Positions 44,668 through 54,195 of a DNA stretch of 64,000 nucleotides are shown here, piece by piece. The stretch lies in assembly GCA_007115705.1 (NCBI GenBank), contig QXEO01000237.1, positions 4,199,632 to 4,263,631 on the forward strand, read 5' to 3'. The DNA comes from Dactylis glomerata (taxonomy: Eukaryota; Streptophyta; Magnoliopsida; Poales; Poaceae). A model generated the notes under the pieces. It ran no database searches and was not told where the DNA came from. It saw only the letters and a list, made by a program, of their open reading frames with translations. Position 1 is the first letter of the stretch. The number at the start of each line of letters is the position of its first letter. The position numbers and the translations under genes were made by a program.

Positions 44668-46621
44668 CTAAAAAATCAAATAGGTTACGAAGTTGGAAAA
44701 AACAAACAAATGGAAGATCAAGGCATTGTTAACCCACCCGGGGGAGACAACGTCCCCCTCGTCCGTTGGTTCGCAGAAAGAGAGGACGGCTTGGGCCTGA
44801 CTGATTAGGCTACTTGCATGGAGATCTGCCTGCCGACGGGTGCTACTTGGTGATGGCGCCAGAAAAGAGCTGGTGGCGTGTAGTTGACGTGGAGCAGTAA
44901 GTCCTTGTGCGTGGTGAATGACCAGCCCGTTGGGAACCCCAAGAGGAAGGTATGATGAGTGTAGCGGCTAGTTTTCCCTCAGTTAAGATACCAAGGTATG
45001 TCGATCTTGGAGAGGAGAGACAATGACGACTGAAGGTGATGCAGACTGGCTTAATAACACTCCAACAAGGGCGCCGTTAATGATACTTGTTGACTCGTCT
45101 TCGGCCAGTAGCAACACGGAACCTGCACACAACACAACCAAGTACTTTGTTCCCAACTTGCGATGAGGTTGTCAATCTCACCGGTTTGCTTGAAACAAAG
45201 ATTATGAGCGTATCGAGTGGAAAATAATATAGTATGCGAGTAAAGTAAACAGTACGAGTAAAGTAAACAGGTGATAGCAATATGATGGAAATAGGACCGG
45301 AGTCCACAGTTCACTAGTGGTGTCTCTCCATAGATAAAACATGCTGGGTAAACAAATTACAGTTGGGCAATTGATAGAATAAAGATAACGTGATATGTCA
45401 AGAAGATCACTATGGGATTTACTCTGGGCATTACAACAAAATACATAGACCGCCATCCAACTGCATCTATGACTAATAATCCACTCCCAGGGATATCAAT
45501 CCGAACACCCCAGTAGTATTAAGTTGCGAACAACAGATAATTGCATTAAGCAAAGTGTGTAATGTAAACAAAGCATATGCCCTTGAGCATATGAATGTTG
45601 TTTTCTCCCTAGTAGCAACAGCACATCTACCACCTTAGAGGTTTCTGTCACTCCCCCTGGTGAAATAGAGACATGAACCCACTATCGAGCATAAATACCC
45701 CCTCTTGGAGTCACTAGCAACTACTCGGCCAAGATAGCCACTAACAACGGAGAGCATGCAAGATCATAAACAACATAGAGATAACAAAAGATATAATTTA
45801 GTACAGCAACTTAATCATAAACACCAATATTCATCGGATCCCAACAAACCAACATCATAGAATTACATAACGGTGATCTCAATCATGTAGGGAAGCTCAT
45901 GAGATCTAAACATGAAGCACATGGTGGAGAAGACAACCATCTAGCTACTGCTATGGACCCATAGTCCAAGGTAGACTACTCACTCATCGCTCCGGAGGCA
46001 AGCATGGCGATGAAGAAGACCTCCGGTGGCGATTCCCCTCTCCGGCAGGGTGCCGAGAAGAGCTTCTGGACCCTCCCGATCTTCGGGACGACGGCGGCGG
46101 CGGATCGCGATGTGTTCTAGAAATCTGATTGGGTACTTAGGTTTTTTCTGTCGGGGGGTCTTTATAGGCGAAGTGACGATGTCAGAGGAGGGGCCAGGCG
46201 CCCTCACATGGGCCCGGCGCGGCCAGGGGGCTGGCCGCGCCACCCACGCGTGTGGGGCCCTGGTGGCCCCCCTCCGACACTTCTTCGGATCTCTGGAAGC
46301 TTCCGGGAAAAATAAGACTTCAGGAACTTGTTTCATCCAATTCCGAGAATATTTCCTATGTATCACTTCTGAAACACAAAAACAGCAGAAAACAGGAAAC
46401 TGGCACTGTGGCGCTTGTTAATAGGTTAGTTCCGGAAAATGCATAAAAGTGCCACTAAGTGTAACGAAACAATAGGCAAATGGTGTAAAAACAAGCATGG
46501 AGCATCAAAAAATTATAGATACATTTGAGACGTATCAACGGGTTAACTCCTTCCTCTCCGCCGCCCTAGTCTTGACCCCATCAGTCTTCAACGCTGGTCG
46601 GGTCCGCTTCTTGGGAGGCAT
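44668..46621 (-). pseudogene. Small Lys/Arg-rich ORF start, split by a solo LTR
   Basis: On the minus strand ATG at 46621 opens MPPKKRTRPALKTDG, a basic start reminiscent of plant transposon-associated ORFs. It runs 28 codons to 46538, the end of the ACGGG target copy. The frame resumes at 44835 on the other side of the LTR and stays open to TAG at 44670-44668. A TTTTTTAG immediately before GCCCCC at that point could also be a splice acceptor. The function is unknown. The insertion destroyed the ORF. Confidence 0.4.
44841..46537 (-). repeat. Solo LTR of a Gypsy-type retrotransposon
   Basis: The minus strand begins TGATACGTCTCAAATGTATC at 46537 and ends AAGTAGCA at 44841, giving proper TG...CA ends. 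It is flanked by perfect 5-bp target duplications ACGGG (44836-44840 and 46538-46542). No internal region is present, so it arose by LTR-LTR recombination. It contains a GC-rich palindrome (about 46214-46243) like that of the Athila-type element. Near its 3' end is CTTTTCTGGCGCC, which looks like the start of a primer site but lies inside the LTR boundary defined by the duplications. Confidence 0.85.
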
Positions 46622-47093
46622 GGCTTCGTTGTAGAATGGAGGGAGGGGCAAGGAAGGCAGGAGGAAGAAGAAGAGGAAGTGGGTTTCTGCAGAATAGTGC
46701 TACCTGGTCAAGGACCAGCTTCAGCTGACCATCGTGTCCTTGCCTCCTGGCCACCATCTCAAGCAATCTCGGCCGTCCGTTTGAATCTAAGCGTAGCCCT
46801 TGGTACCTTGTCGACGAAGGGTCTTACGAACGAATATGCAGCAGTAGCCCCTTGCTTTTTCACTACACACTGCCACGATGGGACTGGGCATTGAACTCGA
46901 TGGGACTCTGCATTGGGTCCCAGCTAAGCGGTGACACGACGCGCACGCCCAGGCATATATGTACATCTATCTCCTCACCCGTCGTGCATCCATGCCCGTG
47001 AATTTTTTTTTTGGCCATGCATGACATGGCATTCAAATAGGGAATCTTTGAAATGAAACTAAAATAAAATAGCGATTGTAATTGATACTTGAA
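46622..47093. other. Intergenic between two transposon-borne fragments
   Basis: No recognisable coding. The sequence just right of 46621 is purine-rich on the plus strand, as expected for a CT-rich leader of the minus-strand ORF. Confidence 0.35.
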
Positions 47094-47690
47094 TTACATA
47101 TTTTCCTCATCGGAGTCATCGAACTCGTCGTCGCTATCTATGTGATAGGTCTTTCGACAGTTGTAGTTGCCGTAGACCTTGACGGCGAACTCATCTACTC
47201 CGTTGAACTTGAAGATGAGGATGTACCCGAGTTACAGATCGTGCGCGCGGGCAAAGGCACCCTAGCCACGCCTAAGGTACATGTCGTCTGCTGCATCCAC
47301 GTACAGCTGGATGGGCCAGGTACCTCGGGCACAACCAGCTACCCGCAGACATACTTCGGTAGGTTCATGACATGCAAGCTATCACACGAACTTTAGTGGG
47401 AGCCGCAGCTGGTCCTAGTTGTGGCGCTCGTACGGGATCCGGGCGAACTCGAACCCTGGCACGAATCGCGCCTATCTCTGAGATGATGGCTCAGACGAGT
47501 GCTCGGGTGACGATTCCCTAGACATGTCAACAGACATGTCAAGAGACGGCGGCTCAGCCGCCGACCCACGTCCTCCTCGACGACCGCCACTGTGCCCATG
47601 CCCAGCACAACCACCGCCGCAGCCTCCTCCATGCCCGCCGCAGCTACCACGACCGCCCCCGCGTCCTCGACCTCCCGGAAGCCTCCCCAT
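47094..47690 (-). pseudogene. B3-like DNA-binding domain gene, decayed
   Basis: One minus-strand frame of exactly 199 codons runs from ATG at 47690 to TAA at 47096-47094. It has about six internal stops but no frameshift. The N-terminus is Gly/Arg/His-rich (MGRLPGGRGRGGGRG). The C-terminal half has the B3 pattern: LPLKFV, a short gap with stops, then CLRVAGCARGTWPIQLYVD, MYLRRG, AFARAHDL, LGYILIFKFNGVDEFAVKVY, and an acidic end. B3 domains are plant DNA-binding folds. Several stops are TAG where a tryptophan would be expected. The Gly-rich head plus B3 domain resembles repeated transposon-borne genes in grasses rather than known transcription factors. Terminal inverted repeats were not found. 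Confidence 0.6.
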
Positions 47691-47989
47691 CCACGGCGGT
47701 GATAGGAAGAAGAAGAAGAGGTAGAAGAAGAAGAAGGATAGCTGATTGACTGGCTGGCTTGGGAGCATGCTGCACATTTTGTAGGCCAGGAATCACCACT
47801 TTATCAAGCCATAATTACTTCTCCAATTTCCCAGGCGTGAAATTAATCAAGTATGAACGGCCATGCGTGAGCCCACATGCGCTAAGTCAAAGGATCATCG
47901 CGTTACACGGAACAAAGTGTAACGTGCTAGGCACAAAACAAGGGGGCACAAACCATGGTGCATCCATGGCGTGTTTTTTAAATAAAGTC
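47691..47989. other. Intergenic before the tandem array
   Basis: Unique-looking sequence with a GA-rich stretch (47700-47740) and no gene. Confidence 0.35.
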
Positions 47990-50900
47990 TATTTGAAGGA
48001 CCCACACACCTATTTTGACCCCTCCGGCCACTAGAAAAATGGAAAATGCAGTGTTTTTCCATTTTTTATGATTTTTTCTGCCTGGAAGAACCTCATTGTG
48101 AAAGAGTTCACCTGTGAACCCTTGGCATGCCATGTTTGGTATTTTTCCTAGGTGATACATCACTCACCATGACTCCATGCAGTGTTTTTCCATTTTTTGG
48201 AATTTTTTGAATTCCCTAGGCCCCCCCTTCGAGATCTAGGTCAAACTCACGGTGCCATCGATGTGTGCCAGGTGGGTTGGGAACCATGGTTTGGTCTTGG
48301 TTGCAGGGTACCACGCCCTTAGGGGACCTCCAGGTAGTTTTTCCCAATTTTTCTGATGTGCATTTCTTGTAGCCCTAGTTCAAAATAGGATTTAATGGAT
48401 TTAGGGCAAAAATAATTCATTATATGGCAGCAGGCCGAGATAATTCCTAAGCTCCTGGATGTGGCACCCCTAGTAGGTCCCCCACCCATGAAAATTATAG
48501 TGGTGATGTTTTGCACATTGCCCTTGGTGGCCACTTCACAAAAAAGCACCTGTTTTGACCGCTTTGGCCACCTGAAAAATGGGAAATGCATTTTTTATGT
48601 GGAAACTGAAAAAACACTAGTTGCAAAAGTTGTTGGGAATGCAAAGATGCACATCTGCACAAAAAATGAGACCATGGTTCCATAGTTTGCTGTGGAACTT
48701 GCACAAACCATGGTCACCTGGCAAGGAAGACCAAGAGAACTCCTGCCTGGAAGCACCTCATTGTGAAAGAGTCCACCTGTGAACCCGTGGCATGCCATGT
48801 TTGGTATTTTTCCTAGGTGATGCAACAATCACCATGACTCAATACAGTGTTTTTCCATTTTTTTGAATTTTTCTGAATTCCCTAGGCCCCCCTTCGAGAT
48901 CTACGTCAAACTCGCGGTGCCATCGATGTGTGCCAGGTGGGCTGGGAACCATGGTTTGCTCTTGGTTCTAGGGTCCCACGCCCTCAGGGGACCTCTAGGT
49001 AATTTTCCCCAATTTTTCTGGTGTGCATTTCTTGTAGCCCCAGCTCAAAATAGGATTTAAATGGATTTAGGGCAAAAATAATTCATTATATGGCAGCAGG
49101 CTGAGATAATTCCTAAGATCCTGGATGTGGCACCCCTAGTAGGTCCCCCACCCATGAAAATTAGAGTGTTCATGTTTTGCACATTGCCCTTGGTGGCCAC
49201 TTCACAAAAAAGCACCTGTTTTGACCCCTCCAGCCACCTGAAAAATAGGAAATGCATTTTTTATGTGGAAATTGAAAAAACACTAGTTGCAAAAGTTGTT
49301 GGGAATGCAAATATGCACATCTCCACCAAAAATGGGACCATGGTTTCATAGTTTGCTGTGGAACTTACACAAACCATGGTCACCTGGCAAGAAAGACCAA
49401 GAGAACTCCTGCCTGGAAGCACCTCATTGTGAAAGAGTCCACTTGTGAACCCTTGGCATGCCATGTTTGGTATTTTTTCTAGGTGATGAATCACTCACCA
49501 TGACTCCATGTAGTGTTTTTCCATTTTTATGAATTTTTCTGAATTCCCTAGGCCCCCCTTCTAGATCTAGGTCAAACTCGCGGTGCCATCGATGTGTGCC
49601 AGGTGGGCTGGGAACCATGGTTTGCTCTTGGTTCTAGGGTGCCACACCCTCAGGGGACCTCTAGGTAATTTTCCCCAATTTTTAAGTGTGCATTTCTTGT
49701 AGCCCCAGTTCAAAACAGGATTTAAATGGATTTAGGGCAAAAATAATTCATTATATGGCAGTATGCCGAGATAATTCCTAAGATCTTGGATGTGGCACCC
49801 CTAGTAGGTCCCCCACCCATGAAAATTAGAGTGGTCATGTTTTGCACATTGCCCTTGGTGGCCACTTCACAAAAAAGCACTTGTTTTGACCCCTCCAGCC
49901 ACCTGAAAAATGGGAAATACATTTTTTATATGGAAACTAAAAAAACATTAGTTGCAAAAGTTGTTGGGAATGCAAAGATGCACATATCCACCAAAAATGG
50001 GACCATGGTTCCATAGTTTGCTGTGGAACTTGCACAAACCATGCTCACCTGGCAAGGAAGACCAAGAGAACTCCTGCCTGGAAGCAATTCTTTGTGAAAG
50101 AGTCCACCTGTGAACCCTTGGCATGCCATGTTTGGTATTTTTTCTAGGTGATGCATCACTCACCATGACTCCATGCAGTGTTTTTCCATTTTTCTGAATT
50201 TTTCTGAATTCCCTAGGCCCCCATTCGAGATCTAGGCCAAACTCGCGGTGCCATCGATGTGTGCCAGGTCGGCAGGGAACCAAGGTTTGCTCTTGGTTCT
50301 AGGGTCCCACACCCTCAGGGGACCTCCAGGTAATTTTCCCCACTTTTTTTGGTGTGCATTTCTTGTAGCCCCAATTCAAAATAGGATTTAAATGGATTTA
50401 GGGCAAAAATAATTCATTATATGGGAGCACGCCGAGATAATTCTTAAGCTCCTAGATGTGGCACCTCTAGTAGGTCCCCCGCCCATGAAAATTAGAGTGG
50501 TGATGTTTTGCACAATGCCCTTGGTGGCCACTTCACAAAAAAGCACCTATTTTGACCCCTCCGGCCACCAGAAAAATAGGAAATGCATTTTTTATGTGGA
50601 AACTGAAAAAACACTAGTTGCAAAAGTTGTTGGAAATGTAGAGATACACATCTCCACCAAAAATGGGACCATGGTTCCATAGTTTGCTTTCGAACCTGCG
50701 CAAACCATGGTCACCTGGCAAGGAAAACCAAGAGAACTCCTGCCTAGAAGCACATCTTTGTGAAAGAGTCCACCCGTGAACCATTGGCATGCCATGTTTG
50801 GTATTTTTCCAAGGTTATGCATCACTCACCATGACTCCATATAGTGTTTTTCCATTTTTTTGAAATTTTTTGAATTCCCTAGGCCCCCCTTCGAGATCTA

Positions 50901-51952
50901 GGTAAAACTCGCGGTGCCATCGATGTGTGCCAGGTGGGCTGGGAACCATGGTTTGGTCTTGGTTCTAGGGTCCCACGCCCTCAGGGGACCTCCAGGTAAT
51001 TTTTCCCAATTTTTCTGGTGTGCATTTCTTGTAGCCCCGCTTCAAAATAAGATTTAAATGGATTTAGGGTAAAAATAATTCATTATATGGCAGCAGGCCG
51101 AGATAATTCCTAGGCTCCTGGATGTGGCACCCCTAGTAGGTCCCCCACCCATGAAAATTAGACTGGTGATGTTTTGCACATTGCCCATGGTGGCCACTTC
51201 GCAAAAAAGCACCTGTTTTGACCCCTCCGGCCACCTAAAAAATGGGAAATGCATTTTTTATGTGGAAACTGAAAAAACACTAGTTGAAAAAGTTGTTGGG
51301 AATGCAAAGATGCACATCTCCACCAAAAATAGAACCATGGTTCCCTAGTTTGCTGTGGAACTTGCACAAACCATGGTCACCTGGAAGGAAGACCAAGAGA
51401 ACTCCTGCCTGGAAGCACCTCTTTGTGAAAGAGTCCACCTGTGAACCCTTGGCATGCCATGTTTTGTATTTTTCCTAGGTGATGCATCACTCACCATGAC
51501 TCCATGCTGTGTTTTTCCATTTTTTTTCAATTTTTCTGAATTCCCTAGGCCCCCTTCGAGTGCCAGGTGGGCTGGGAACCATGGTTTGCTCTTGGTTCTA
51601 GGGTCCCACGCCCTCAGGGGACCTCCAGGTAATTTTCCCCAATTTTTTTGGTGTGCATTTCTTGTAGCCCCAGTTCAAAATTGGATTTAAAGGGATTTAT
51701 GGCAAAAATAATTCATTATATGGCAGCGGGCAAAGATAAATCCTAAGCTTCTGGATGTGGCACCCCTAGTAGGTCCCCCACCCATGAAAATTAGAGTGGT
51801 GATGTTTTGCACATTGCCCTTGGTGGCCACTTCACAAAAAAGCACATGTTTTGACCCCTCCGGCCACCTAAAAAAATGGGAAATGCATTTTTTGTGGAAA
51901 CTGAAAAAACACTAGTTGCAAAAGTTGTTGGGAATGCAAAGATGCACATCTC
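47990..51952. repeat. Satellite-like tandem array, period 665-666 bp, about six units
   Basis: The anchor GGTGCCATCGATGTGTGCC recurs at 48251, 48916, 49582, 50247 and 50913 (spacing 665, 666, 665, 666). A sixth unit has a ~33-bp deletion across that anchor (51560). Another anchor, AATTCATTATATGG, occurs six times (48414 to 51708). The first unit (from about 47990) has a large internal deletion; the last is cut at 51952 by an LTR insertion. By eye units are well over 90% identical. Open frames of 74-77 codons recur in each unit on both strands but start with GTG or lack context, and the period is not a multiple of three. Confidence 0.9.
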
Positions 51953-52211
51953 TGATGTCTACGCACTTCTATTCTTGTAGACACTTGTTGGGCCTCCAAG
52001 TGCAGAAGTTTGTAGAACAGCAACAAGTTTCCCTTAAGTGGATCACCCAAGGTTTATCGAACTCAGGGAGGTTAGAGGTCAAAGCTATCCCTCTCAAGCA
52101 ACCCTGCAATTACGATACAGAAAGTCTCTTGTGTCCCCAACACACCCAATACACTTGTCAAATGTATAGGTGCACTAGTTCGGTGAAGAGATAGTGAAAT
52201 ACAAGTGGTAT
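51953..52211 (+). repeat. LTR fragment inserted in the tandem array
   Basis: It begins TGATGTCTACGCACTTC at 51953, directly after the array sequence CACATCTC, and contains AAGTTTCCCTTAAGTGGATC, AGTTCGG and GTGAAATACAAGTGGTAT. It is the 5' end of an LTR of a common grass retrotransposon type. It stops at 52211, where the Tat-type Gypsy begins; the rest would lie beyond the window. Confidence 0.65.
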
Positions 52212-53135
52212 TGTCGTCGTGGTGAAACAACATATGCCATAGGATGGCTTAAATGGGGGCCGACTAGATGCTGGAGGATTCGGGAGAGGGGAACGAGCTA
52301 AAGAGCCCGACAGAAAGGAACACAGATCTACCCAGGTTCGGGGCTCTCGTAAGGAGATAACACCCCTACTCCTGCTCTACTTGCTTTATATTTGGATCGA
52401 TGGAGTACACAACAATGGTGCTTCCTAGCTCTCTGCTAGAGAAGGAAGAATAACAGCTAAGTGTAGGAACACAGAGTCACCAACCCCCTTGCTAGGGCTC
52501 CCCATGCCACCTTATATAGTGGTGGCCAGGGTTACAACGGTCACATGAGACCAGCAGACACGAGCTACACTCCAAATAGGACTTCCTGACGAGGGCAGAC
52601 GCCCATGACTTTCTCCCTGATTGCTCTCGATGGGACTCACCCTTGCTGTACCTTGTACTTCCAGGACTGTGACCTTACCATTCTGAGGTAAGCTTGTACT
52701 TGTGCACAGTGAGGGTAGGTAATCTCCACTGTGCACCCTGCCATCACTCTGCTACCATGCTTGGATGTTTTCTTCCTTGATTGTAGCGATGTGACACCTT
52801 GGTTGACTTGAGTATCCGGATACGACCGTGGGCCATAACCGGGACCTATATGCCGGACCAACGACCTATACAGGTCGGGTAATCCGGCCTCCCCTGCTCC
52901 TGCACAACACACCAAATAGTTAGGCCGGCATATCTGAGTATATGCCGGCACACCTATACTAGTATTCCGGCTATACCGGCATATCCAGACATAAGCCGGG
53001 ATATACATATATGCCGGCCTGGCCGATGCTCCTATATTCCGGCCAGGCCTTTTCTTGGTCAACCGGCATAAAAGTCAACCATGAACCTTGTATCTTTCTA
53101 GCCTCTTGACCCTACCGGGGGTCATCCCCCCGACA
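52212..53135 (-). repeat. 3' LTR of the Tat-type Gypsy
   Basis: 924 bp. On the minus strand it starts TGTCGGGGGGATGACC at 53135 and ends CACGACGACA at 52212. A CTATATAA promoter-type box lies on the minus strand at 52512-52519. The U3-like part (52800-53120) is packed with ATGCCGG/CCGGCATA words. Confidence 0.85.
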
Positions 53136-53150
53136 CTAGTCCCCGGAGCT
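53136..53150 (-). other. Polypurine tract of the Tat-type Gypsy
   Basis: On the minus strand AGCTCCGGGGACTAG abuts the LTR start TGTCGGGG, at the expected place for plus-strand priming. Confidence 0.7.
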
Positions 53151-53605
53151 GTCGAGGTCCCCCAGTCTTGACTGAGGGGCCTTGGCAGGTTCAACATATC
53201 CTCTTCTCCTTATAACTCGGTTTTTCGTTATATCCCGACGATCAGATGATATGCCGGGACATCCATGCATATCCCGGCCACTGTTCCTTCTCCAGAAGTT
53301 ATTCCGGCCGGTCCCGAGATATTTCGGACGGAATTTATTCTCCGGGGCGGCCCAGCCGGCACATAGACGAGACTTCCTCGAGAAGCCACGCCTGACAGTT
53401 TGCATCGAAACTTGGAACTGTCCTGTCATCTCGAACGGTCACACACGATGCGACGGTTCACAGTGCAGTTACTCCTCGCCATCATTGCGTCATGGCACGG
53501 TTACAGGAACCGCCGCCCCACTCCGTGCCGCCACGTGGTGCCTCGCCGCAGAAACGGTCGGGGGAGTGGAGCACTATCCTCCCCACGACCCCTACCTGGC
53601 AGGCA

Positions 53606-53614
53606 TATAAATAG
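53606..53614 (+). promoter_or_regulatory. TATA box of the antisense gene
   Basis: TATAAATAG on the plus strand, followed by a CT-rich leader, lies about 590 bases before the first coding exon. A donor at 53877 (CTCCG|GTGAGATC) suggests an intron in the 5' leader. Position just inside the 3' LTR fits a dedicated promoter for the antisense gene. Confidence 0.55.
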
Positions 53615-54195
53615 GGCGGCGGGGGTAAACTTCTCTTTTTACCCCACGCCATCGTCTTCCTCCCCTGCTCTTCTGCCTCCTGCGCTTCACCGCCGGTCCG
53701 AAGAACAGCATCGCCGCCGCGGCCGACCTGCTCCCCGTCGACGCCGACGCTCGACGACGCCCGACATCTCTGTCGACGACGCCGCCGCCGCCGCCTCTCT
53801 CCCCCGCGACATTGCAGGGGGATTGGAACTTCTCCTGCACACTCGCCGCCGCTCCAGTGCCGCCGGCCGAGCTCCGGTGAGATCTCCCTCTGTTCTTCCT
53901 CTTCCATGCTTCTTTATAACTTCGCATTGGTAGCCATACTCGCGTAGATCTACTGCGGTTCCTCTGCTTGTTATTCTTTGGATTCGACTAGCATTGCTAA
54001 CAACGTTCTCGGGTGTTCTTCCTTAGAAGTTTTACCCTTATTTGTTTCCTGTTTTAACTGGCTCGGTAGATCTTTTATTTCTGCTAACATTTGTGAGAGC
54101 GGTATGCCGGAGAGACTAACCTCCCTCTTTTCTCCGGCCCTGATAGGGATAACACCACGGGACTCCGGCTCTCACGCCTTGTCCCGGCCATTAAG

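Noticed and set aside
44858..44870. CTTTTCTGGCGCC (minus strand) as a primer binding site next to the solo LTR
   Set aside because: Only the first seven bases match the tRNA-Asp site, and the segment lies inside the boundary set by the ACGGG duplications.
48461..51348. Recurrent 74-77 codon ORFs in the tandem array, on both strands
   Set aside because: They recur because the units are near-identical; the plus-strand set begins at GTG, and the 665/666-bp period is not a multiple of three. Stop-free frames on both strands point to composition, not coding.
47990..51952. Tandem array considered as CRISPR or as LTRs of a retroelement
   Set aside because: Units are 665 bp, directly adjacent, without spacers, PBS or PPT; this fits a satellite-type array only.
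53400..53933. 177-codon ORF over the promoter and leader of the antisense gene
   Set aside because: It spans the TATA box and leader and is overlapped by long minus-strand frames; low-complexity Arg/Pro content.
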